Shown here: one piece after another, positions 57,454 to 64,000 of the stretch
Layout of the letters: every line of letters starts with the position of its first letter
How positions within the stretch are numbered: position 1 is the first letter of the stretch
NCBI GenBank assembly: GCA_028279875.1
Contig: JANQMU010000082.1
Coordinates: 119,460 to 183,459 of the forward strand
DNA: 64,000 nt
Direction of reading: 5' to 3'
Source: Rhizobiaceae bacterium
GTDB lineage: Bacteria; Pseudomonadota; Alphaproteobacteria; Rhizobiales; Rhizobiaceae
Made by a program: the position numbers and the translations under genes
The notes under the pieces: generated by a model
Databases searched by the model: none
Seen by the model: the letters and a program-made list of their open reading frames with translations, nothing else
Told to the model about the DNA's origin: nothing

Positions 57454-58427
57454 CAATGATCCGATCAGTGGTACGAGGTTACGGGTCCTGCCTGCCGAAA
57501 CGGGCCGTTCCGAACAAGGAACTGGAGGACGTCGTCGACACCACCGATGAATGGATCGTGCAGCGGACCGGTATCCGTCAGCGCTATATCGCCGGTGACG
57601 ACGAGACGACATGCTCCCTGGGGGAGGGGGCGGCGCGAGCGGCACTGCGCAAGGCCGGTCTCGAGCCGGATGACATCGATCTGATTATCGTTGCCACCTC
57701 GACACCCGACAACACCTTTCCGGCGGCGGCCGTCGACATCCAGAACCGCCTGGGCATTCGTTGCGGAGCGGCCTTCGACCTGCAGGCGGTGTGCACCGGA
57801 TTCGTCTATGCGGTGACGACAGCCGATGTCTATCTGCGTGGCGGCCTCGCCCGCCGGGCGCTGGTCATCGGCTCGGAGACGTTCTCGAGAATTCTCGATT
57901 GGGAGGATCGCGCGACCTGCGTGCTGTTCGGGGACGGCGCCGGCGCTATCGTGCTTGAAGCCGTCGAATCGCCGGGCGAGATGTCGGACCGCGGCGTGCT
58001 TGCTTCGAAACTGCGCTCCGACGGCTGCCATCGCGACAAGCTCTATGTCGACGGCGGACCGTCATCCACCATGACCGTCGGCCATCTGCGCATGCAGGGC
58101 AGGGAGGTCTTCAAGCACGCCGTCGGCATGATCACCGACGTCATCGAGGCGGTGTTCAGTTCGACCGGCATGAACGCCGATGACATCGACTGGTTCGTTC
58201 CGCATCAGGCCAACAAGCGCATCATCGATGCTTCCGCCCGCAAGCTGGGTATCGACCCCGACAAGGTAGTGATCACGGTCGACCGATACGGCAACACTTC
58301 GGCGGCATCCATTCCGCTGGCGCTGGTGGATGCGCTGGAGGACGGGCGCATCAAGGAGAATGATGTCGTTCTCCTGGAGGCGATGGGCGGCGGTTTCACG
58401 TGGGGTGCGGTCATGATCCGGTGGTGA
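57450..58427 (+). CDS. fabH: Beta-ketoacyl-ACP synthase III
   Basis: FabH condenses acetyl-CoA with malonyl-ACP to start fatty-acid synthesis. The 325-residue thiolase-fold enzyme has the complete Cys-His-Asn triad: Cys115 in [11 protein letters not shown], His252 in VPHQAN and Asn282 in [21 protein letters not shown] is the N-terminal hallmark. It follows plsX with an ATGA overlap. Confidence 0.97.
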   Translation: MTMIRSVVRGYGSCLPKRAVPNKELEDVVDTTDEWIVQRTGIRQRYIAGDDETTCSLGEGAARAALRKAGLEPDDIDLIIVATSTPDNTFPAAAVDIQNRLGIRCGAAFDLQAVCTGFVYAVTTADVYLRGGLARRALVIGSETFSRILDWEDRATCVLFGDGAGAIVLEAVESPGEMSDRGVLASKLRSDGCHRDKLYVDGGPSSTMTVGHLRMQGREVFKHAVGMITDVIEAVFSSTGMNADDIDWFVPHQANKRIIDASARKLGIDPDKVVITVDRYGNTSAASIPLALVDALEDGRIKENDVVLLEAMGGGFTWGAVMIRW

Positions 58428-58489
58428 TCCTCCCGCGGAAAAATCATGATTTTCATGCATTTATCGGTGCGCTGCAGCAAAATCACGGC

Positions 58490-58518
58490 TTGACCGGCCA
58501 GCAATTGGTCAATACTCT
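58490..58518 (+). promoter_or_regulatory. Possible sigma70-type promoter for ihfA
   Basis: TTGACC at 58490-58495 and TACTCT at 58513-58518, with a 17-nt spacer, 54 nt upstream of the ihfA start. The -10 fit is poor, so this is tentative. Confidence 0.3.
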
Positions 58519-58571
58519 TGAGGGAACTCAGGACAATCTGAGAGTCAATGAACGGGGATGGTTGTTGATCA

Positions 58572-58895
58572 ATGGGCGGTAAGACGATCACGAGAGCGGA
58601 TCTGGCGGAAGCGGTGTTCCGCAAGGTAGGCCTTTCGAGAACGGAGTCTGCGGCCCTTGTGGAAATGGTCATTGACGAAGTGTGCAACGCCATCGTCCGT
58701 GGCGAAAGCGTCAAGCTTTCTTCCTTTGCGACCTTCCAGATCCGCGACAAGAACGAGCGCATCGGGCGCAATCCCAAAACCGGCGAGGAAGTGCCGATAT
58801 CGCCGCGCCGGGTCATGACCTTCAAGGCGTCGAATGTGCTGAAGCAGCGGGTCCTCAAAGCCCATGTCGGCCGGAAGAATTCCGGCGAGATTTGA
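58572..58895 (+). CDS. ihfA: Integration host factor subunit alpha
   Basis: IHF alpha forms the heterodimer with IHF beta that bends DNA sharply in replication, recombination and transcription. The 107-residue protein begins [21 protein letters not shown] and has the arm sequence [22 protein letters not shown] with the Pro that intercalates DNA. Length is typical. It lies between fabH and merR, as in other alphaproteobacteria. Confidence 0.96.
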   Translation: MGGKTITRADLAEAVFRKVGLSRTESAALVEMVIDEVCNAIVRGESVKLSSFATFQIRDKNERIGRNPKTGEEVPISPRRVMTFKASNVLKQRVLKAHVGRKNSGEI

Positions 58896-59048
58896 TCTCA
58901 TCCACATCCTTTGCTCGTTCCGGCCTTGAAAAAAGCGCCGGAAGGCTTTGCAATGACGACTCAATACCGCCCCAATTGCGTGGCGTAGTGCATGCACGAT
59001 GCCGGTGGGACGACCACCCTTCGCGTGGCGGATCCACGGGACCATGAG

Positions 59049-59615
59049 ATGATGGACAAGAGCCCCGACGCTTTTCGAACAATCAGTGAGGTAGCGGACG
59101 AACTCGACCTGCCGCAGCATGTGCTGCGGTTCTGGGAGACGCGTTTCAATCAGATAAAGCCCATGAAGCGCGGCGGCGGGCGGCGATACTACCGGCCCGA
59201 CGATATCGATCTGCTGAAGGGAATCCGCCATCTGCTCTATGATCAGGGATACACGATCAAGGGCGTGCAGAAGCTGCTGAAGCAAAACGGACCGCGATTT
59301 GCCATTGCCATCGGCGCCGGCGAAGTGACGACGGCAGATGCCCTTGCATCCCTCGCTAAGGCCGAACCGGCCGCCGCGCCGCCGCCGGCCGACAGCCCGT
59401 CCGCCGAAAAGGAGGCCGGCTTCGATGATGACCGGATTGTTGGCGAGGCGAGAGCCCCGGCGGGCCGGCGTTTGTTTTCGCAGGGGTCTTCAGGGTCCGC
59501 CGAAGGCGGCGAGCCCGGCAAGGGGTCCAATTTGTCCGCCGACGATCGCTCCCTGCTGCAGGAAGCGCTCTATGATCTGCTTGAGTGCAAGAGGCTGTTG
59601 GATCAGGTGCGTTGA
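59049..59615 (+). CDS. MerR family transcriptional regulator
   Basis: A 188-residue regulator. The N-terminal winged helix is [20 protein letters not shown] with [19 protein letters not shown]. After about residue 90 there is a long low-complexity Ala/Pro/Glu/Ser-rich linker and a C-terminal helix, [15 protein letters not shown]. There is no cysteine pair that would suggest metal sensing. The role is unknown. The initiating codon is probably ATG 59049 or 59052. A 15-bp hairpin follows. Confidence 0.87.
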   Translation: MMDKSPDAFRTISEVADELDLPQHVLRFWETRFNQIKPMKRGGGRRYYRPDDIDLLKGIRHLLYDQGYTIKGVQKLLKQNGPRFAIAIGAGEVTTADALASLAKAEPAAAPPPADSPSAEKEAGFDDDRIVGEARAPAGRRLFSQGSSGSAEGGEPGKGSNLSADDRSLLQEALYDLLECKRLLDQVR

Positions 59616-59627
59616 CCCGATGCCGAC

Positions 59628-59665
59628 GGCGGCCTGACCCATCTTGTGTTATGGGTCAGGCCGCC
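59628..59665 (+). terminator. 15-bp hairpin between merR and the chemoreceptor gene
   Basis: A perfect 15-bp inverted repeat (GGCGGCCTGACCCAT and its complement at 59651-59665) around an 8-nt loop lies between two convergent genes. It has no U-tract but could terminate from both sides. Confidence 0.6.
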
Positions 59666-59712
59666 ATGCGTCGATCCGGTGGCCGCTGGTCCAGCCATTG
59701 CCGAGGGGGCCG

Positions 59713-61293
59713 TCAATAATCGGACCAGTTGTCCATATCGATCGCCGCATTTCCATTGGCCACATAGGCCGCAGTTGCAGGTGCCGGGGGCGCCGGCGCG
59801 TCAGGCTCGCCCTGCTGCGCCACCGCATCGCCTGGCGACAGCCTGAACTGGCCAAGCAACTCGATCAGCGAGGCGGCCTGTCTGGCCAGAGCATGCGTCG
59901 CCGCGGATGATTCCTCCACCATCGTCACATTTTGCTGTGTGCCCTGGTCGATGGTGTTGACGGCCTGGTTGATCTCCTGAAGCCCATGGGACTGCTCGCG
60001 CGCCGTGTCCAGGATGGCGGTGGCGTGGACGCTGATTTCCTCGACCTCCTTGACAATCGTCTCGAGCGCCTGGCCCGTCTCGGCGACCAGTGTGACGCCT
60101 GACTTGACCTGGGCGCCGGACTTGGTGATCAGCTCCTTGATCTCCTGCGCCGCCACTGCCGAGCGCTGAGCAAGCTCGCGAACTTCCTGAGCGACAACCG
60201 CGAAGCCCTTGCCGGCATCGCCGGCGCGGGCCGCTTCGACGCCGGCATTGAGCGCCAGCAGATTGGTCTGGAAAGCGATGTCGTCAATAACGCCGATAAT
60301 GCTGGCGATCTGGTCGGACGAACTCTCGATTTCGCCCATCGCCGCGACCGTGTTGCGAACGACCTCGCCCGAATGCTGAGCATTGTCCTTTGTCGTCTTG
60401 ACCAGATCGCTGGCTTCCTCCGCCCGCTTGGCGGTGGAGGCAACCGTAGCGGTGATTTCCTCGACCGCCGAGGCCGTTTCCTCGACGGATACAGCCTGCT
60501 GCTCCGACCGTTTCGACAGTTCGCCGGAGGCCTCGCGGATCTCCGATGAGCCGTTTTGAATGGCATCGGCGGTCTGTCCGACATGCTGCAGGGCCGCCGC
60601 AAGCGTCTCCGCGGAGCCGTTGAAATCGTCCCTGAGGGTTACATAGGCGTCCGGAATGTCCTCGTTCACCCGATAGCTCAGGTCCTTTTGGGACAGATGG
60701 GACAGCGCCTTGCCGAAGATGCGCGCCACCAGCTCACGTTCCTTGGCGATGCCCTCCTCCTGCGCCTTGACGCGGGCCTTCTCGGCTTCTTCGCTGTAGA
60801 TGGAAATGGCGAGATCCATGTCGAGCATAACCCCCTTGATCAGGCTGGCCAGCGCCTCGCCGAGGGATTTGCCGTCCAGCTTGCCACGCTTGAGCAGCGA
60901 GCCCGGCCAGTATTCCTCGATGATCGTCTTGATCAGATGCTCGACGATGATCGCATAGCCGCCGATATACCATTGCGGTTGCAGGCCGATCCGGGCATGC
61001 ACCGAACCGATGGCCCGCACCTGGGTGACGTATTGGGCGTCAAAACGTCCGCTTGAAATACTGCTCCAATGCCCGAGCTGCGCGCCTTTGGCACGCCGGA
61101 TCTGGTCTTCCGATGAAAAGAATTTCTTGGCTTCCGGTGTCATCCGGAGCTTTTCATAGAAGACGTCCAGACCGTTGCCGAGTTCGCGCTCGACTACGGG
61201 CTTCAGCAGTTGAATGAGTTCTGAGCTCTCCTCGTCGAGCCCCATGAATTCCATGCGGTCGCTGATATCGACCACGTTTTTCGAAGTGTCCAT
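59713..61293 (-). CDS. Globin-coupled methyl-accepting chemotaxis protein
   Basis: A 526-residue soluble chemoreceptor. The N-terminal protoglobin domain (about residues 20-185) has the proximal His99 in [18 protein letters not shown] and would bind haem and sense oxygen or another gas. A linker region (about 190-240) with [13 protein letters not shown] follows, then the methyl-accepting signalling domain with the hairpin tip [26 protein letters not shown] in parts and flanking methylation helices. No transmembrane segment is present. The C terminus ends in NWSDY, similar to the CheR-tethering pentapeptide (NWETF) of other receptors. No che genes are nearby. Confidence 0.92.
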   Translation of the reverse strand: MDTSKNVVDISDRMEFMGLDEESSELIQLLKPVVERELGNGLDVFYEKLRMTPEAKKFFSSEDQIRRAKGAQLGHWSSISSGRFDAQYVTQVRAIGSVHARIGLQPQWYIGGYAIIVEHLIKTIIEEYWPGSLLKRGKLDGKSLGEALASLIKGVMLDMDLAISIYSEEAEKARVKAQEEGIAKERELVARIFGKALSHLSQKDLSYRVNEDIPDAYVTLRDDFNGSAETLAAALQHVGQTADAIQNGSSEIREASGELSKRSEQQAVSVEETASAVEEITATVASTAKRAEEASDLVKTTKDNAQHSGEVVRNTVAAMGEIESSSDQIASIIGVIDDIAFQTNLLALNAGVEAARAGDAGKGFAVVAQEVRELAQRSAVAAQEIKELITKSGAQVKSGVTLVAETGQALETIVKEVEEISVHATAILDTAREQSHGLQEINQAVNTIDQGTQQNVTMVEESSAATHALARQAASLIELLGQFRLSPGDAVAQQGEPDAPAPPAPATAAYVANGNAAIDMDNWSDY

Positions 61294-61797
61294 AATAGTT
61301 CCCGTTCCATCGGGAATCCCCGAACGGTCTCACTGTCAGTATCAACGGTTGGACACACTCCCCCCAAAGAAGTGCGAAAGACGATGACGGATGTGACGCG
61401 GCCGATCTGGCCTTCTTGGATTCCCTTCAGTACCCGAACACCGTCATCATCATGAATTGGGTGTACCTCGTGTCGCCAACTGAGTCTGGCGGGTCAAAGG
61501 ATGTTCCCCTGCTTTCAAAGAGGGGCGCTATCCTTGAACGGAGGATGAATATTACTGGTAAACAAAGTATAAAAATGAAAAACACTATTTAATTGATATT
61601 TGAACATATGTAAAATCAATAGTTGCATGTAATATCTGATAGTTAGCACGTATTAGTTGAAGTTTTACATAAATTCAACTTTGAATGAATTGCGACGCAA
61701 TTCTGGTCACTAGACCGCGATACCTGTCGGTTTTTTGACCTGGCAAACTGTCGCCGAATCACCCGGTCGACAGATGTCACTTGACCGGTTTCCTTAT
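61294..61797. other. AT-rich intergenic region between divergent chemoreceptor and padR genes
   Basis: About 500 bases between two divergent genes. A core from about 61540 to 61700 is much more AT-rich than the rest. A short hairpin (TTCCCG/CGGGAA at 61299-61316) lies just upstream of the receptor, and GAATTGC-GAC-GCAATTC near 61688-61704 is an inverted repeat. No gene or sRNA could be supported. It probably holds the chemoreceptor promoter. Confidence 0.5.
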
Positions 61798-61817
61798 TTA
61801 TTCTAGTACTAGAATAA
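61798..61817 (+). promoter_or_regulatory. 20-bp perfect palindrome overlapping the padR start
   Basis: TTATTCTAGTACTAGAATAA is a perfect 20-bp palindrome whose last base is the A of the padR ATG. It includes TAGAAT (61810-61815), a good -10-like element, and follows TTGACC at 61781-61786. This is a likely PadR autoregulatory site. Confidence 0.6.
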
Positions 61818-62359
61818 TGGATGACGCTGTCACAAATGCCGAATATGCCGTGCTGGGCCTGTTGGCCGAGCGGCCGAGCCATGGTTATGATCTTGAACAG
61901 ACAATCCGGCTGCGCGGCATGCGCGAATGGACCGAGCTTGCCTTCTCGTCGATCTATTTCATTCTCAACCGGCTCGAACGGCGCGGACTGGCGCAAAGCC
62001 GAAGGGATCCACAAAAGAAGACACGGAAAATCTTCAGCCCGACGAAACGGGGAAGGGCGGTGTTTCAGGCCGCGACGCTGAAAGCGCTGGCGGATCCACA
62101 TCCGGTCTATCCGTCGATCCTGCTCGGTCTCTCCAACTGGCCGGCGGCGCCACCGGGCGCCGGGTCGCGAGCCCTTGAAGGCCGGCTCGAAAATCTCATG
62201 GACACTGTCGGGAAGGTCGAGGCCGCGGCGCAGCGCGCGCCGACCAACCTGCCGCATATTGCCGCCCTGTTCGACTACAGCCTGTCGCAACTGCGATCCG
62301 AAATCGAATGGCTGCGGCGAACGATGAAACTGCTGGGAGAAACAGATGAGCAAGATTGA
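61817..62359 (+). CDS. PadR family transcriptional regulator
   Basis: A 180-residue winged-helix repressor. The PadR domain is at residues 5-85 (AEYAVLGLLAERPSHGYDLEQ; SIYFILNRLERRGLA; RKIFSPTKRGRAVF), and the C-terminal helices (about 130-180) form the dimer. The gene has no ribosome-binding site upstream of ATG 61817; the start lies at the edge of a perfect palindrome, so the mRNA may be leaderless or translated weakly. It overlaps the GyrI-like gene by 14 nt, and the pair probably forms a sensor-repressor operon. Confidence 0.88.
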   Translation: MDDAVTNAEYAVLGLLAERPSHGYDLEQTIRLRGMREWTELAFSSIYFILNRLERRGLAQSRRDPQKKTRKIFSPTKRGRAVFQAATLKALADPHPVYPSILLGLSNWPAAPPGAGSRALEGRLENLMDTVGKVEAAAQRAPTNLPHIAALFDYSLSQLRSEIEWLRRTMKLLGETDEQD

Positions 62360-62969
62360 TTTCAAGAAGTCGATGAGGGAACTGTTCGCACCCTCGCCGA
62401 AAGCATTTTCGCTGGTCGATGTGCCGGCGTTGCAATTCCTGATGATCGACGGCGCCGGAGTGCCCGATTCCGATGCGCAGACCGAATACGCCCAGGCGCT
62501 CGCAGCGCTTTATCCGATGGCCTACAAACTCAAATTCCTGTCAAAGAAGGACCTTGGCCGCGACTATGTGGTGCCGCCGCTGCAGGCCCTGTGGTGGGCC
62601 GATGACATGAGCGTTTTCGTGCGCGGCGACAAGGAGCAGTGGCAGTGGACGGTGATGATCATGCAGCCCGACTGGATCACCGAAGATCATGTGGCCGATA
62701 TACGGCAGGTCGTGGCGGCTTCCGGCGATCTGCCGGCCCTCGACAAGCTGCGTCTTGAGACCTATTGCGAGGGACGGGCCGTTCAGATCATGCATATCGG
62801 CCCCTATTCGGACGAGGGGCCGACACTGAAGAAAATGCATGAAGACTATATTCCGCAAAATGGCCTGGTCGAAAACGGCCATCACCACGAGATCTATCTC
62901 GGTGATCCCCGAAAGACCGCTCCGGAAAAACTCAAGACCATTTTACGCCAGCCGGTCCGGCCGCGCTGA
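62346..62969 (+). CDS. GyrI-like small-molecule-binding domain protein
   Basis: A 207-residue protein of the GyrI-like (SbmC/BmrR effector-binding) superfamily. Two SHS2-type halves are visible: VDVPALQFLMIDGAGVPDS and the later MHIGPYSDEGPTLKKMHEDY. Members bind drugs or other hydrophobic ligands, and some act as hydrolases or antagonise gyrase inhibitors. ATG 62346 follows GGGAGA. The overlap with padR suggests co-regulation; the ligand is unknown. Confidence 0.85.
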   Translation: MSKIDFKKSMRELFAPSPKAFSLVDVPALQFLMIDGAGVPDSDAQTEYAQALAALYPMAYKLKFLSKKDLGRDYVVPPLQALWWADDMSVFVRGDKEQWQWTVMIMQPDWITEDHVADIRQVVAASGDLPALDKLRLETYCEGRAVQIMHIGPYSDEGPTLKKMHEDYIPQNGLVENGHHHEIYLGDPRKTAPEKLKTILRQPVRPR

Positions 62970-62981
62970 CCGGCAACCGGC

Positions 62982-63416
62982 TCAGTTCGTTTTGACGGCC
63001 GGCTCATCCGTTTTGGCGGCATCTTCGGTATCGGTGCTGCCGGTCTCGGCGGGTTTTGGCGGATCATAGGCGCGGCTGCGGTATTTCTGGGTATAGGCGG
63101 CGACCCGTTCGGCCCGTTCCAGCGCCGTTTCGTCCCGCGCCGCGTTGTCATCGGGCTGCGTCAGCGTCTTTCCCGACGCCACTTGGGCATCCGCCAGAAT
63201 GCGCAGATGGTTTTCGATCAGGATGAGGCAGGCGATGAGTCCGGCGCCGATGGAGGCTGCGAGAAACCCGGCCGCAAACCCGATCAGCGCGCCAGCCCAC
63301 GGCTCGACGTCGAGCGACGGCGCCTGCACATAGCCCGCCGCGGCGCCGCCGACGATGCACACGACCGCCAAGACACGAATGATTCCCGATAGGAAGTCGA
63401 CCAACAGTCGTAGCAT
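62982..63416 (-). CDS. Small membrane protein of unknown function
   Basis: A 144-residue protein not recognised. The N-terminal 75 residues have two or three hydrophobic segments (LVDFLSGIIRVLAVVCIVGGAAAGYV; WAGALIGFAAGFLAASIGAGLIACLILI in parts), followed by a charged cytoplasmic helix and an acidic, Lys/Thr-rich tail ending DAAKTDEPAVKTN. ATG 63416 is preferred over an in-frame TTG at 63452 with a Gly/Cys-rich extension. It ends 13 nt from the convergent GyrI-like gene. Confidence 0.6.
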   Translation of the reverse strand: MLRLLVDFLSGIIRVLAVVCIVGGAAAGYVQAPSLDVEPWAGALIGFAAGFLAASIGAGLIACLILIENHLRILADAQVASGKTLTQPDDNAARDETALERAERVAAYTQKYRSRAYDPPKPAETGSTDTEDAAKTDEPAVKTN

Positions 63417-63609
63417 CGTCCCACAACTCCCACATGAGCCCCCGGCAAACAAACCGAAGATGCCAAACTATCGCATCCGCGCGGCAACTTGAACCGGGCA
63501 TGCCGGCAATGACGTCGCATGGTAAACCGACAGGACCGCTCAGCCCCGCGCTCCGGATCGGTCGAGATAGCCCGCTCGGCTGGGCTTCCGGCATCGGATT
63601 GATCAGAAT

Positions 63610-63633
63610 ATACGAATCATATATGGTTCGCAT
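63610..63633 (+). promoter_or_regulatory. Near-perfect 24-bp palindrome upstream of parD-like/map
   Basis: The half-sites ATACGAATCATA and TATGGTTCGCAT are complementary at 10 of 12 positions around a CATATATG centre. The element ends 24 nt before the ParD-like start and is a probable operator for autoregulation by that protein. Confidence 0.6.
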
Positions 63634-63657
63634 ATTGATCGATTTCAGGAGACGTTG

Positions 63658-63864
63658 ATGGGCATTGTCAAGATCGACGAGGAACTGCATGAGCAGGTCC
63701 GTCGCGCCAGTACGGTCATGTGCCGCTCGATCAATGCGCAGGCCGAGTTCTGGATGAAGATCGGTATGCTGGCCGAAGCCAATCCGACCGCGTCCTTCAA
63801 CGACATCGTGAAAATGCAGTTGGAGGCGGCGCAACTATGTCCTGCTGAGGACACGGCCGCCTGA
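63658..63864 (+). CDS. ParD-like antitoxin family protein
   Basis: A 68-residue protein. The sequence MGIVKIDEELHEQVRRAS opens like a ribbon-helix-helix strand and helix, followed by RSINAQAEFWMKIGMLAEANP, the signature of the ParD-like family (an RHH antitoxin-type domain). FNDIVKMQLE forms the third helix. The start ATG 63658 has AGGAG at 6 nt. No ParE toxin is adjacent; instead map begins 1 nt after its stop. A near-perfect 24-bp palindrome lies just upstream and is the expected type of operator. Confidence 0.75.
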   Translation: MGIVKIDEELHEQVRRASTVMCRSINAQAEFWMKIGMLAEANPTASFNDIVKMQLEAAQLCPAEDTAA

Positions 63865-63865
63865 C

Positions 63866-64000
63866 ATGGTCAAGACCCCCGACGAACTTGCGCTGATGCG
63901 CATATCGGGCCGATTGCTGGCCTCCGTCTTCGAAATGCTCGACCGGCAGAAACTGGCAGGCATGTCGACATTGGAGGTCAATGATCTGGTCGATGGCTTC
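63866..64000 (+). CDS. map: Type I methionine aminopeptidase, 5' part, cut by window end
   Basis: The first 45 residues read MVKTPDELALMRISGRLLAS and continue with VFEMLDRQKLAGMSTLEVND, matching the N-terminal helices of type I methionine aminopeptidase, which removes the initiator Met. The metal ligands lie beyond the window. It begins 1 nt after the stop of the ParD-like gene, so the two are in one operon. The usual housekeeping copy may be elsewhere; this could be an accessory map. Confidence 0.8.
   Translation, partial: MVKTPDELALMRISGRLLASVFEMLDRQKLAGMSTLEVNDLVDGF

Noticed and set aside
61593..61619. TTGAT and ATCAA half-sites upstream of the chemoreceptor as an FNR box
   Set aside because: The spacing between halves is about 17 nt instead of 4, so it is not an FNR site.

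Overview
The window is about 64 kb of GC-rich chromosome from an alphaproteobacterium, most likely order Hyphomicrobiales (Rhizobiales). The evidence is gene content and order: purM-purN near a CDP-alcohol phosphatidyltransferase, an AI-2E permease and a short DnaA-like Hda protein; ppk-ppx; rnd and aspS; parC near bpt, RDD and hemB; a DUF6163 gene, an LdtR-type MarR regulator and a Tat-exported L,D-transpeptidase; glyA-nrdR-ribD-ribE-ribH-nusB; and bamE opposite CBP3-DUF177-plsX-fabH-ihfA-merR. These are housekeeping neighbourhoods of that order. No insertion sequence, prophage or CRISPR array was seen.

Layout. 1-4.9 kb: the 5' part of uvrC, a Na+/Ca2+ exchanger, a GST, a lipoprotein-like RNase T2 whose gene overlaps that of a secreted four-cysteine protein, and rlmJ, all leftward. 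5-11.4 kb: a molybdopterin oxidoreductase, the purM-purN operon, then a rightward CDP-alcohol transferase, AI-2E permease and hda. 11.5-13.2 kb: an HTH-2TM protein and an orphan PhnM-like hydrolase. 13.5-24.7 kb: polyphosphate metabolism (ppk, ppx), a GNAT enzyme, a PCMT-like protein, rnd, MFS, aspS and a periplasmic unknown. 24.9-34 kb: parC, then a visibly AT-rich islet (about 27.2-29.6 kb) with a degenerate tRNA and one unrecognised membrane protein, followed by bpt, SLC13, RDD and hemB. 34-39 kb: an HIBYL-CoA-hydrolase-like gene, DUF6163, ldtR, a 2OG-Fe(II) oxygenase and ldtP. 39-44 kb: one-carbon, nrdR and riboflavin genes and nusB. 44-53 kb: a Tat phosphoesterase, an NCS2 permease, a dimethylglycine/sarcosine dehydrogenase-like flavoprotein, an MFS permease and the H+-pyrophosphatase. 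53.6-59.6 kb: a PagL-like protein, bamE, CBP3, DUF177, plsX, fabH, ihfA and merR. 59.7-64 kb: a globin-coupled soluble chemoreceptor, a PadR/GyrI pair, a small membrane protein, and a ParD-like gene followed directly by map, which is cut by the window end.

How genes work together. plsX/fabH open phospholipid and fatty-acid synthesis. ppk/ppx make and degrade polyphosphate, and HppA uses pyrophosphate to pump protons. ribD/ribE/ribH form riboflavin. LdtR probably controls the cell-wall enzyme LdtP, and a shared DNA motif upstream of both genes supports this. The most unusual material is the islet at 27.2-29.6 kb, the ParD-like/map pair with a near-perfect 24-bp palindrome, the PadR/GyrI pair with a 20-bp palindrome running into its start codon, and a possible 31-codon leader ORF joined to ppk by TAATG. 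All function calls rest on reading translated motifs; no database search was run.
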